This document shows positions 24,793 through 32,629 of a stretch of 64,000 bases of DNA, in pieces. The stretch is taken from NCBI GenBank assembly GCA_902597875.1, contig CACJZK010000001.1:72001-136000 (forward strand), read 5' to 3'. How positions within the stretch are numbered: position 1 is the first letter of the stretch; each line of letters begins with the position of its first letter. The translations under genes and the position numbers were made by a program. Source of the DNA: an uncultured Pelagibacteraceae bacterium (GTDB lineage: Bacteria; Pseudomonadota; Alphaproteobacteria; Pelagibacterales; Pelagibacteraceae). The notes under the pieces were generated by a model. The model searched no databases, had not been told where the DNA came from, and worked only from the letters and a program-made list of their open reading frames with translations.

Positions 24793-25998
24793 ATGCTTAA
24801 ATCAATTTTAAAATTAATTAAAAATCCCTTTTATGGAGTTCCATTTTTTGTTTTATTTTTTTTAATTACTCCTTTTTTTCTTTCAAAATTTATAAAAATT
24901 ATCGATAATTTTATAATAGATTATTTTTTATTAATGATATTATTAATTCTTTTAATAGAATCTTTTTTTATTATTTTTTATAAAATCTTTAAAGGAATTG
25001 ATTATAAAGTAATCAAAAAATTACCATTTGAAAAATTTTATGTAGAGCCACATCCATATTTACCCTATATATATAAAAGAAATTTTTCTACAGCTCCATC
25101 AGAAAAATATAGCTATCCTTTGAGTAGCAATTTTTTTTCAGCAGAACTAAAAACAAACAATTTTGGTTTCTATAATGGATCGGATGGAACTAGAGATATT
25201 GAATTACCTAAACCTAAAAATTTATTTAGAATTAATTGTATTGGCGGCTCAACTACTGCAAATTATATTTTTGATGGAAAAAAAAATTATTCATATCCAA
25301 TGGAGTTAGAAAATATTTTAAAGACTAAAAATTCAAATGTTGAGGTTAATAATTGTGGAACGGGAGGATATAATTCAGCTGATATTTTGATAAGATTTTT
25401 ACTTCAAACAATTGAGACAAAACCTGATTTAATTATTATATATCATGCTTACAATGACATTAAATCATATTTAACCAAAAATTTTCAATCTGACTATTCT
25501 CACAGTAGAAAAAATTTAGGAGAAGAGTATCAAAAATTTAGAGCTAATACCCAAATACCAGATATTCCATTAAAATTTTATAATTATTTAATTCAAAAAT
25601 GGTTTCCTAACAATATAAGATCTTCTATCTTAGAAGTAATCTCAAAAGGTGATTTAGATTTAAATTCAAATTGTAAAGAGGGCTTAAAAGTTTTTAAAAG
25701 AAATTTACAAAATCTTGTTTATGTTTGCAAAAAAAATAATATCGATGTCATTCTAAGTTCTTTCTGTTTTTATCTGCATCCTTCAGTAAAAGAAAATAAT
25801 TTACACAAAAAATATTATGAGATTGTTTCTCAAGAAAATTTAATTATGCAAGAAATTGCTAAAAAAAATGAACTTAAATTTGTAGATTGTGATAAAAAAA
25901 TACCAAAAACAAAAGAATACTTTTTAGACACTATTCATTTTACTCCAAAAGGAATGAGATTTATTGCTGAAGAAATAAGCAAACAAATAACTGTGTAA
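24793..25998 (+). CDS. Membrane-anchored SGNH/GDSL-family hydrolase (possible glycan O-acyl esterase or transferase)
   Basis: About 401 residues from the ATG at 24793; an upstream TTG at 24781 would run into the preceding small frame. Two hydrophobic helices lie near 20-38 and 45-68, then an SGNH domain: NCIGGSTTANY (block I Ser), VNNCGTGGYNSAD (block II Gly), IIYHAYNDIKS (block III Asn) and LDTIHFTPKGMRFIAEEI (block V Asp/His). The membrane anchor and glycan context suggest it adds or removes acyl groups on the surface polysaccharide. It is the last gene of the plus-strand island, ending 8 bases before tRNA-Val. Confidence 0.82.
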   Translation: MLKSILKLIKNPFYGVPFFVLFFLITPFFLSKFIKIIDNFIIDYFLLMILLILLIESFFIIFYKIFKGIDYKVIKKLPFEKFYVEPHPYLPYIYKRNFSTAPSEKYSYPLSSNFFSAELKTNNFGFYNGSDGTRDIELPKPKNLFRINCIGGSTTANYIFDGKKNYSYPMELENILKTKNSNVEVNNCGTGGYNSADILIRFLLQTIETKPDLIIIYHAYNDIKSYLTKNFQSDYSHSRKNLGEEYQKFRANTQIPDIPLKFYNYLIQKWFPNNIRSSILEVISKGDLDLNSNCKEGLKVFKRNLQNLVYVCKKNNIDVILSSFCFYLHPSVKENNLHKKYYEIVSQENLIMQEIAKKNELKFVDCDKKIPKTKEYFLDTIHFTPKGMRFIAEEISKQITV

Positions 25999-26006
25999 AA
26001 ATTTTT

Positions 26007-26081
26007 GGGCGTGTAGTTCAGTGGTAGAACGCTACGTTGACATCGTAGAGGTCATAAGTTCAATTCTTATCACGCCCACCA
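26007..26081 (+). tRNA. tRNA-Val, anticodon GAC
   Basis: Cloverleaf with 7-bp acceptor stem GGGCGTG/CACGCCC, anticodon stem CTACG/CGTAG around loop TTGACAT (anticodon GAC), T-loop GTTCAATTC, discriminator A and encoded CCA (26079-26081). It reads GUC/GUU valine codons. It lies at the right border of the variable glycan region, just before the nucleotidyltransferase and 5S genes. Confidence 0.95.
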
Positions 26082-26147
26082 AAAACACAAGTAAATTTAA
26101 AGTTTTAATCTATTTACAATAAAAACTATTAGCTTTATTTTTTGAAA

Positions 26148-26549
26148 ATGAATAAAAAAAATCAAAAAAAAGTAGCTCCATACAAATGGGACAGCAAAAA
26201 ACCAACTGCCCAAATGTTGGGAAGATGGCAGCCGTTTCACGATGGTCATTATGCCCTATTTGAGGAAATAATAAAAAAAACTGGCCAGGTTTGCATTCAA
26301 ATTAGAGACGTAAAGGGCGTAGATGATAATCCTTTTGATTTTGAAACAATTAAAAAAAAAATAGAGAAAAAATTATTACCAAAATATAAAAACAGATTTA
26401 AAATCATGTTGGTTCCAAACATAACAAACATATGTTACGGAAGAGGAGTTGGATATAAAATTGAGGAAATCGTTCTATCAGAAGAAATACAAAAAATATC
26501 AGCTACAAAAATTCGTGAAAAGATGAGAAAAGAAGGCAAATTAAGTTAA
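26148..26549 (+). CDS. Stand-alone HxGH nucleotidyltransferase (cytidylyl-/adenylyltransferase family)
   Basis: 133 residues from ATG 26148; an in-frame TTG at 26142 is less likely. The motifs are LGRWQPFHDGHYALF (HxGH at 31-34) and ISATKIREKMR (117-127, the complete ISxTxxR signature). It therefore looks like an active small NTP transferase of the NMNAT/GlpT-cytidylyltransferase superfamily. It is closely related over its whole length to the second half of the kinase fusion at 21006-21815 (shared KxPTAQMLGR, HDGH, YGRxVGYKIE). It lies between tRNA-Val and 5S rRNA. Substrate unknown; the fusion relative suggests a sugar- or polyol-phosphate. Confidence 0.82.
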   Translation: MNKKNQKKVAPYKWDSKKPTAQMLGRWQPFHDGHYALFEEIIKKTGQVCIQIRDVKGVDDNPFDFETIKKKIEKKLLPKYKNRFKIMLVPNITNICYGRGVGYKIEEIVLSEEIQKISATKIREKMRKEGKLS

Positions 26550-26559
26550 TTTTTTTTAG

Positions 26560-26588
26560 TTTACATAAGATTAGAAAAACATTATAAA
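26560..26588 (+). promoter_or_regulatory. Predicted sigma-70 promoter for 5S rRNA
   Basis: TTTACA at 26560-26565 and TATAAA at 26583-26588 are separated by 17 bp. The expected start site is about 26594, coinciding with the 5' end of the 5S gene. This allows independent 5S transcription and possibly read-through into rpmJ. Confidence 0.65.
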
Positions 26589-26592
26589 ACTT

Positions 26593-26710
26593 TGCCTGGT
26601 GATTATTGCGAAGGGGTTACACCCGATCCCATTCCGAACTCGGAAGTTAAGTCCTTCAGCGCCGATGGTACTTTACCTTAAGGTACGGGAGAGTAGGACG
26701 TTGCCAGGCT
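26593..26710 (+). rRNA. rrf: 5S ribosomal RNA
   Basis: About 118 nt. The terminal helix pairs GCCTGG (26594-26599) with CCAGGC (26704-26709). The conserved loop-A/B region CACCCGATCCCATTCCGAACTCGG-type sequence (26630-26653), GAAGTTAAG and GCGCCGATGGTA are present. No 23S or tRNA precedes it, so it is detached from the main rRNA operon. A long open frame crossing it is an artefact. Confidence 0.96.
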
Positions 26711-26718
26711 TTAAAATT

Positions 26719-26844
26719 ATGAAAATAGCTAGCTCATTAAAATCATTAAAAAAAAGAGATCTCAACTCTAAGCTTGTCAAACGTAGAGGAAAGCTTTACG
26801 TTATTAATAAAAAAAATCCTAAATTCAAAGCTCGTCAAGGTTAA
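26719..26844 (+). CDS. rpmJ: 50S ribosomal protein L36
   Basis: 41 residues, starting [20 protein letters not shown] and ending NPKFKARQG, the standard end of L36. It has no cysteines, so it is the zinc-independent form common in alphaproteobacteria. The ATG at 26719 lies only 8 bases after the 5S rRNA end, which suggests it is transcribed with 5S and released by 5S processing. The formate dehydrogenase gene follows by 14 bases. Confidence 0.95.
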   Translation: MKIASSLKSLKKRDLNSKLVKRRGKLYVINKKNPKFKARQG

Positions 26845-26858
26845 AAAATAGGAGAAAG

Positions 26859-28055
26859 ATGAAGATACTTTGCGTTTTGTATGATGATCCAAAAAAAGGT
26901 ATGCCAAAAAATTATCCAATTGGATCTCTTCCTAAGCTAGGAAAATATCCTGATGGCATGACAATGCCAACGCCAAAGTCTATAGACTTTAAACCTGGTG
27001 AGTTACTTGGATGTGTTTCAGGAGAGTTGGGTCTAAGAAAATTTTTAGAATCTAACGGTCACAAATTAGTAGTTACTTCGGACAAAGACTCTGAAGGATG
27101 CAAAGCTGATAAAGAATTAATTGATGCAGATATAGTTATATCTCAGCCATTTTGGCCCTATTATTTAACACGAAAAAAAATTGAATCAGCAAAAAAATTA
27201 AAAATGGCAATTACTGCAGGAATAGGTTCAGACCATGTAGATTTACAAGCGGCTATGGATAATAAAGTAGATGTTGTGGAGGTTACTTATTGTAATTCAA
27301 GGTCTGTAGCTGAGCACATTGTCATGATGATTCTATCTTTAGTTAGAGACTATCACAATCAACACTCTATAGTAAAAGCTGGTGGTTGGAACATAGCAGA
27401 TGGAGTTCAAAGATCATATGATGTGGAAGGTATGCATGTCGGCACAGTTGCAGCAGGGCGTATAGGTTTAGATGCCTTAAGAAAAATGAAACCCTTTGAT
27501 GTACACTTACACTATTTTGATAGGCACAAGTTACCAGATTCGGTAGAAAAAGAGTTAAATCTCACTTTCCATGAATCAGTAGAATCTTTGGTAAAAGTTT
27601 GTGACGTAATTACAATTAATTGCCCTCTCCATCCAGAAACTGAAAATTTATTTGACGATAAGCTGATAAGCAAAATGAAAAAAGGTGCGTACATTGTTAA
27701 CACTGCTAGAGGAAAAATTTGTAATAGAGAGGCAATTGCAAAAGCATTAGAATCTGGACAACTCAGTGGATATGCCGGAGATGTTTGGTTTCCACAACCA
27801 GCACCCAATGATCATATTTGGAGAACAATGCCAAATCATGGAATGACTGCACATACATCTGGAACCTCACTATCTGCTCAAGCAAGATATGCTGCTGGAG
27901 TTAGAGAAATATTAGAATGCTTTTTTGAAAAAAAACCTATTAGAGAACCTTATCTAATTGTCAAAGATGGACAACTTGCTGGTATGGGAGCCCACTCTTA
28001 TAGCAAAGGTAGCGCAACTGGCGGATCCGAAGAAGCAGCTAAATACAAAAAATAA
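26859..28055 (+). CDS. fdh: NAD-dependent formate dehydrogenase
   Basis: 398 residues, the usual length for the single-subunit, metal-free D-2-hydroxyacid-dehydrogenase-type enzyme, which oxidises formate to CO2 and makes NADH in the cytoplasm. The N-terminal signature is VLYDDPKKGMPKNY. Also visible are the formate-site region QPFWPYYLT, the coenzyme motif VGTVAAGRIGLDALR, the catalytic Arg in NTARGKI, QPAPNDHIWR (Asp/Gln region) and the catalytic His in GMTAHTSGTS. A GGAGAAAG sequence lies just before the ATG. In SAR11 this fits energy recovery from one-carbon compounds. Transhydrogenase genes follow after 7 bases and could turn the NADH into NADPH. Confidence 0.95.
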   Translation: MKILCVLYDDPKKGMPKNYPIGSLPKLGKYPDGMTMPTPKSIDFKPGELLGCVSGELGLRKFLESNGHKLVVTSDKDSEGCKADKELIDADIVISQPFWPYYLTRKKIESAKKLKMAITAGIGSDHVDLQAAMDNKVDVVEVTYCNSRSVAEHIVMMILSLVRDYHNQHSIVKAGGWNIADGVQRSYDVEGMHVGTVAAGRIGLDALRKMKPFDVHLHYFDRHKLPDSVEKELNLTFHESVESLVKVCDVITINCPLHPETENLFDDKLISKMKKGAYIVNTARGKICNREAIAKALESGQLSGYAGDVWFPQPAPNDHIWRTMPNHGMTAHTSGTSLSAQARYAAGVREILECFFEKKPIREPYLIVKDGQLAGMGAHSYSKGSATGGSEEAAKYKK

Positions 28056-28062
28056 GCCAATC

Positions 28063-29154
28063 ATGATAGTTGGTTCAGTTAAAGAAGACACTTCACTAGA
28101 TAAAAGAATATCTATTACTCCTGAAACTTCAAAAAATTTAATAGATTTAGGATTGAAAGTTTATCTTGAAAGCAAATATGCAGAACATCTTGGTATTTCT
28201 GATGAAAAATACTCCAATGTAAAATTTTTTGACAGACCAGAAGAGTTAATTCAAAATGTAGATTTGTTAGCTCAAGTAAACTGTCCTTCTAATGAAACAA
28301 TTAAAAATTTAAAAGAAAACTCTATAGTGTTAGGAATACTTAACCCTAGTAAAAATAAAAAAATTTTAAAAGATTTTTTAAAGAAAAAAATTAATCCATT
28401 TTCTCTAGAGTTATTACCTCGAATAACTAGAGCTCAGTCAATGGACGTTTTGTCATCGCAAGCTAATCTTGCCGGTTATAGAGCCGTAATTGAGTCAATC
28501 TATGAATTTGAAAAAGCAATACCAATGATGATGACAGCAGCAGGTACAGTTCCAGCTGCAAAAGTTTTAGTAATTGGTGCTGGAGTAGCTGGTTTACAAG
28601 CGATCGCTACAGCAAAAAGATTAGGCGCTATAGTATCAGCTACTGATGTTAGAGCTGCATCAAAAGAACAAGTAGAAAGTTTGGGAGGTAAATTTTTGGT
28701 AGTTGAAGGTTCAGAAAATTTAGAAACAAAAGGTGGGTACGCAAAAGAGGCAGGAGAAGAATTTAAAAAAAAACAATCTCAAATGCTTGAAAAAGCTGCA
28801 GCTAATAGTGACATAATCATTTGCACAGCTCTTATTCCTGGAAAACCTGCACCAAGAATTATTAATGAAAAAATGATTAGCGGTATGAAAAAAGGATCAA
28901 TTATTTTTGATTTAGCTTCAACCCAAGGAGGAAATTCCGCCTACTCAGAAATAGATAAAATAGTAGTTAAAGATGGGATAAAGATAATTGGAATTGGAAA
29001 CGTAATGAACAAATTGCCTGTTACTGCGTCAAGTTTATACGCTAAAAATCTATTTAGTTTTATTAGAAATCTATTCAGTAAAGAAAAAAAACAATTTGTT
29101 ATAAACATGGAAGACGAAATTATTAAAAATACTTTAGTTAAAGAAGGAGATTAA
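28063..29154 (+). CDS. pntAA: NAD(P) transhydrogenase subunit alpha, part 1 (NAD-binding domain I)
   Basis: 363 residues from ATG 28063, 7 bases after the formate dehydrogenase stop. An upstream in-frame start at 27958 would lie inside that gene. It shows VGSVKEDTSLDKRISITPE at the start, LLPRITRAQSMDVLSSQANLAGY (NAD-binding domain I), the Rossmann loop VIGAGVAGLQAIATAKRLGA, and ALIPGKPAPRI. It is the cytoplasmic NAD(H)-binding subunit of the proton-translocating transhydrogenase, split from the membrane part as in other alphaproteobacteria. Confidence 0.96.
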   Translation: MIVGSVKEDTSLDKRISITPETSKNLIDLGLKVYLESKYAEHLGISDEKYSNVKFFDRPEELIQNVDLLAQVNCPSNETIKNLKENSIVLGILNPSKNKKILKDFLKKKINPFSLELLPRITRAQSMDVLSSQANLAGYRAVIESIYEFEKAIPMMMTAAGTVPAAKVLVIGAGVAGLQAIATAKRLGAIVSATDVRAASKEQVESLGGKFLVVEGSENLETKGGYAKEAGEEFKKKQSQMLEKAAANSDIIICTALIPGKPAPRIINEKMISGMKKGSIIFDLASTQGGNSAYSEIDKIVVKDGIKIIGIGNVMNKLPVTASSLYAKNLFSFIRNLFSKEKKQFVINMEDEIIKNTLVKEGD

Positions 29155-29155
29155 T

Positions 29156-29467
29156 ATGGAAATTGATCCATTTATATTCAGATTTAGTATATTTATTTTG
29201 GCAATATTTGTAGGTTACTATGTAGTTTGGAGTGTTACACCATCTCTTCATACTCCTTTAATGTCAGTAACAAACGCTATTTCTTCTGTTATTATTGTTG
29301 GAGCTATAATTGCCGCATTAGCGAGCTCATCAGGTAATATTTTTGAAATATCAAATATTTTTGGATTTTTAGCAATAGTTTTGGCAGCTGTAAATATATT
29401 CGGAGGTTTTTTAGTCACCCAAAGAATGCTTCAAATGTACAAAAAAAAGAAAAAAAATAAAAAATGA
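29156..29467 (+). CDS. pntAB: NAD(P) transhydrogenase subunit alpha, part 2 (membrane domain)
   Basis: 103 residues with about three membrane helices (8-27, 38-57, 65-88). VGYYVVWSVTPSLHTPLMSVTNAISSVIIVGA is typical of the small PntAB subunit; the helix after it ends near FGGFLVTQRMLQMY. It forms part of the proton channel. It starts 1 base after pntAA and overlaps pntB by 4 bases. Confidence 0.95.
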   Translation: MEIDPFIFRFSIFILAIFVGYYVVWSVTPSLHTPLMSVTNAISSVIIVGAIIAALASSSGNIFEISNIFGFLAIVLAAVNIFGGFLVTQRMLQMYKKKKKNKK

Positions 29468-30861
29468 TATCAGCAAATTTATCTGCAATATTTTATTTAA
29501 TTTCAGGAATACTTTTTATTCTTGCACTCAGAGGGTTATCTTCACCTGAAACATCAAGGCAAGGTAATCTTTTCGGAATCTTGGGTATGATAATTGCTAT
29601 TACTGTTACATTTTTAACAGTAGGTAATTTTTCGACATCAACAATCTACGTATTTATTTTCTTACTTGTTGGTGGAGCAATAGGTGCTTTTATAGCATTT
29701 AAAATTCCAATGACTGCAATGCCAGAATTAGTAGCAGGGTTTCATAGTCTTGTTGGTCTTGCCGCAGTTTTTGTAGCCATTTCTGCTTTTCTAAATCCAG
29801 ATGCTTTTAATCTTGGTTCACCAGGAGATATAAAACTAGCAAGTTTAATTGAAATGTCTATTGGAGCAGCTGTGGGCGCAATCACTTTCTCTGGATCAAT
29901 AATAGCCTTTTTAAAACTTAGAGGAATAATGTCTGGTTCACCAATAACTTTTTCTGGACAACATATTTTGAATTTATTGATCGGAATATCGATTATTGTA
30001 TTAATTTATTTTCTATGTAGTTCTCAATCAGAGAATTTCTTTTGGAGCATGATAGCAATATCTTTTTTGATTGGAGTCTTATTAATTATTCCTATCGGTG
30101 GTGCTGATATGCCAGTAGTAATTTCTATGCTAAATTCATATTCGGGTTGGGCAGCTGCAGGAATTGGTTTTACTTTAGAAAATACTGCATTAATTATAAC
30201 GGGAGCATTAGTAGGATCCTCTGGTGCGATATTATCTTATATAATGTGCAAAGGTATGAATAGATCCTTCTTCAGCGTGATTCTTGGAGGATTTGGCGGA
30301 GACGCAAGCAAAGGTCAAGAAAAGAAAAAAGATCAAAAACCAGTTAAGAGTGGAAACGCTGAAGATGCTGCTTTTCTTTTAAAAAATGCCTCATCTGTAA
30401 TTATAGTTCCTGGTTATGGTATGGCAGTGGCGCAAGCACAACATGCTCTTCGAGAAATGGTAGATACCTTGAAGAAAAATGATATTAAAGTTTCCTATGC
30501 AGTTCATCCTGTTGCAGGAAGAATGCCAGGGCACATGAATGTATTATTGGCAGAGGCAAATGTTCCTTATGATGAGGTATTTGAATTAGATGATATCAAT
30601 AACGATTTTGCAAATACCGACGTTGCTTTTGTTATTGGCGCAAACGATGTTACTAATCCAGTTGCAAAAACAGATCCTCAAAGCCCAATATTTGGAATGC
30701 CGGTCTTAGATGTTGAAAAATGTAAATCAGTTTTGTTCGTAAAAAGAAGTTTATCTCCTGGTTACGCAGGAGTAGATAACGAACTCTTTTATAGGGAGAA
30801 TACTATGATGTTATTTGCTGATGCAAAAAAAATGACAGAGGACATAGTTAAAAACATTTAA
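29464..30861 (+). CDS. pntB: NAD(P) transhydrogenase subunit beta
   Basis: 465 residues. Roughly eight to nine membrane helices in the first 270 residues include GADMPVVISMLNSYSGWAAA, a conserved proton-channel segment. A soluble NADP-binding domain III follows with VIIVPGYGMAVAQAQHALRE, HPVAGRMPGHMNVLLAEA, GANDVTNPVA and FVKRSLSPGYAGVDNELF. With pntAA and pntAB it makes a complete enzyme that uses the proton gradient to reduce NADP with NADH. Confidence 0.97.
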   Translation: MISANLSAIFYLISGILFILALRGLSSPETSRQGNLFGILGMIIAITVTFLTVGNFSTSTIYVFIFLLVGGAIGAFIAFKIPMTAMPELVAGFHSLVGLAAVFVAISAFLNPDAFNLGSPGDIKLASLIEMSIGAAVGAITFSGSIIAFLKLRGIMSGSPITFSGQHILNLLIGISIIVLIYFLCSSQSENFFWSMIAISFLIGVLLIIPIGGADMPVVISMLNSYSGWAAAGIGFTLENTALIITGALVGSSGAILSYIMCKGMNRSFFSVILGGFGGDASKGQEKKKDQKPVKSGNAEDAAFLLKNASSVIIVPGYGMAVAQAQHALREMVDTLKKNDIKVSYAVHPVAGRMPGHMNVLLAEANVPYDEVFELDDINNDFANTDVAFVIGANDVTNPVAKTDPQSPIFGMPVLDVEKCKSVLFVKRSLSPGYAGVDNELFYRENTMMLFADAKKMTEDIVKNI

Positions 30862-30863
30862 TT

Positions 30864-31565
30864 ATGCCTAAAACAAAAATATTTTGCGATATTGCAGACA
30901 TTAAAACCATAAAAGAATTTAATAAAAAACCTATAGTTGATGGTTTTACTACAAATCCTAGTTTGATGAGAAAAGCTGGGGCAAAGAGTTATGAAAAGTA
31001 CTCAAAACTTCTTTTAAATATCTGCAAAAAAAAACCGATTTCATTAGAGGTATTTGCCGATAATTTTAAAGAAATGGAAAAACAAGCACTAAAAATAAAT
31101 TCTTGGGGAAGAAATATATATGTAAAAATTCCCGTAATTAACAGTAAAGGAAAATTTACTGGACAATTAATAAAAAAACTTAACAAAAAAAGAATTAAAC
31201 TTAATATTACAGCTGTTTATTCGGTTACCCAAATTAAGAAAATCAACAGATGTCTAAACAATAAAACGAAATCTATAATTTCAGTTTTTTCAGGTCGCAT
31301 GGCTGACGTTGGAAAAGATCCCGTTCCGATTATTAAAGATGCAGTTAAAATAACAAAAAATAAAAACAAAATTGAAATTCTATGGGCTAGTACAAGAGAG
31401 CCTTATAATTATATTCAAGCTAAGCAGTTAGGTTGCCAGATTATAACTATGCCTCCTAAAGTAATTGAAAAAGTTATTAAATTTGGAAAATCTTCTGATC
31501 AACTAACCAAAGATACGGTTAAGGGTTTTTTAACTGATAGTAAAAAATCAGGATTTAAAATTTGA
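30864..31565 (+). CDS. Transaldolase/fructose-6-phosphate-aldolase-like protein
   Basis: 233 residues, a short single-barrel transaldolase-family protein. It has IFCDIADIKTIKEF at the start, VDGFTTNPSLMRKAG, the Schiff-base lysine in IYVKIPV (about residue 91), KLNITAVYSVTQI, and ISVFSGRMADVGKDPVPII. It is slightly longer than the 214-220-residue MipB/TalC/FSA group. Either transaldolase activity in the pentose-phosphate pathway or an aldolase activity on a related sugar is possible. It starts 2 bases after pntB, so it is cotranscribed. Confidence 0.82.
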   Translation: MPKTKIFCDIADIKTIKEFNKKPIVDGFTTNPSLMRKAGAKSYEKYSKLLLNICKKKPISLEVFADNFKEMEKQALKINSWGRNIYVKIPVINSKGKFTGQLIKKLNKKRIKLNITAVYSVTQIKKINRCLNNKTKSIISVFSGRMADVGKDPVPIIKDAVKITKNKNKIEILWASTREPYNYIQAKQLGCQIITMPPKVIEKVIKFGKSSDQLTKDTVKGFLTDSKKSGFKI

Positions 31566-31566
31566 T

Positions 31567-31643
<77 letters not shown>

Positions 31644-31651
31644 ATAAGAAT

Positions 31652-31855
31652 CTAAACTTTTTTAACGTTTATTGCCTGTAGTTTTTCTTTTTCCTCTTTA
31701 ATATCAAACCTAATTCTTTGATCTTCTTTTAAAACTCTTAATCTCGATTTCTCAAGAGCGGAAACGTGTAAAAAAATATCTCTTTCTGTTTTGTCTTCAG
31801 TAATAAAACCGTAACCTTTTTTTGAATTAAACCACTTTACTTTACCCAATGGCAT
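31652..31855 (-). CDS. Cold-shock-domain protein (CspA family)
   Basis: 67 residues, one cold-shock domain. GKVKWFNSKKGYGFI contains RNP1 and DIFLHVSAL contains RNP2. It binds single-stranded RNA or DNA and melts RNA structure. An AAGGAG ribosome-binding site sits 5 bases ahead of the ATG. It lies downstream of the S21 gene, separated by a hairpin, and ends 8 bases before the initiator tRNA on the same strand. Confidence 0.93.
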   Translation of the reverse strand: MPLGKVKWFNSKKGYGFITEDKTERDIFLHVSALEKSRLRVLKEDQRIRFDIKEEKEKLQAINVKKV

Positions 31856-31873
31856 TTCATCTCCTTAATTTTT

Positions 31874-31892
31874 AATCGAATTAAATTCGATT
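31874..31892. repeat. Perfect inverted repeat over the rpsU stop codon
   Basis: AATCGAAT (31874-31881) and ATTCGATT (31885-31892) pair with a 3-base loop. The rpsU stop codon (31881-31883) falls at the loop. No U-tract follows on the minus strand, so it is more likely an mRNA processing or stabilising hairpin between rpsU and cspA than a classic terminator. Confidence 0.5.
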
Positions 31893-32076
31893 TCTTAATT
31901 TTAGGAGTTTTTTTACTCTTTTAATATTTTCAGTTTTTATTCTCTTTTTTTTTTCAGAGGGCTTTTCGTAATTGCTTTTCATTTTAATAACTTTAAAAAA
32001 AACCTTCTCTTTGAAGCTTCCTTTTAAGGACTCTTAAAGCTTGTTCAACGTTATTATCTTTTACTTCTATTTTAAT
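31881..32076 (-). CDS. rpsU: 30S ribosomal protein S21, with apparent AUU start and an internal +1 frameshift
   Basis: Read leftwards, SD AGGAG is followed after 6 bases by ATT (32074-32076) and IKIEVKDNNVEQALRVLKRK, then LQREGFF, clearly S21. The frame then meets TAA directly after a run of eight T's (32002-31995). In the +1 frame the protein continues KVIKMKSNYEKPSEKKKR through IKRVKKLL to a stop at 31881-31883, giving the normal length of about 64 residues with no other lesion. An in-frame TAA just upstream of the SD excludes an upstream ATG. The phase break may be a sequence error, a recent mutation, or a +1 recoding site (UUU U-AA, with tRNA-Phe able to re-pair). Identity is sure; expression is not. 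Confidence 0.75.
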
Positions 32077-32140
32077 AAAAAACTCCTGTTAAATTTTCAA
32101 AGGTAGTTAACATTTAAAAAAAGAATTGTCTATAAGGGAT

Positions 32141-32629
32141 TTAATAAGGTCTTTTTGGAATATTACTTTCAAAATCTGATCTATATTTTTTTAATTTTTG
32201 GCTTATTGCAGGATATTTGCGACTAAGAATAGCAATAGCAAATAATGCAGAATTTTTAGCTCCAGCCTTTCCGATAGCAAGCGTAGCTACAGGCACACCA
32301 GCTGGCATTTGAACTGTAGAGAGAAGACTGTCTATTCCATCTGTTACGCTTGGCATTGGTACTCCGAGAACTGGAATAGTTGTTAAAGCAGCAGTCACAC
32401 CCGCCAAATGAGCAGCTCCTCCAGCAGCAGCAATTATAACATCGTAATTATTTTTTTCAGCTTCTGAAATAAATCTTTCTAGTCTTTTAGGAGTTCTGTG
32501 AGCTGATATTACCCTCACATCATGTTTTACTCCAAATTCTTTTAACATTTCGCTGCAGTGTTCCATAACATCTTTCCAATCAGATTTACTTCCCATAATT
32601 ATTCCTACCGTAGGTTCCTTATTCTTCAT
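32141..32629 (-). CDS. purE: 5-(carboxyamino)imidazole ribonucleotide mutase
   Basis: 162 residues, class I PurE. GIIMGSKSDWKDVMEHC carries the Ser-Asp nucleotide-binding loop, SAHRTPKRL the catalytic His, and AAAGGAAHLAGVTAALT plus GVPMPS the glycine-rich loop. It rearranges N5-CAIR to CAIR in purine synthesis, and purA lies elsewhere in this window. Its ATG overlaps the end of the TrcR-like gene by 11 bases. purK is not adjacent here. Confidence 0.95.
   Translation of the reverse strand: MKNKEPTVGIIMGSKSDWKDVMEHCSEMLKEFGVKHDVRVISAHRTPKRLERFISEAEKNNYDVIIAAAGGAAHLAGVTAALTTIPVLGVPMPSVTDGIDSLLSTVQMPAGVPVATLAIGKAGAKNSALFAIAILSRKYPAISQKLKKYRSDFESNIPKRPY

Noticed and set aside
26599-26718. Open frame running through 5S rRNA into rpmJ
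   Set aside because: It overlaps an unmistakable 5S gene; only the last 41 codons (rpmJ) are real.
27958-28062. Longer N-terminus for pntAA
   Set aside because: It would lie inside the formate dehydrogenase gene; the 28063 ATG gives the normal PntA start.
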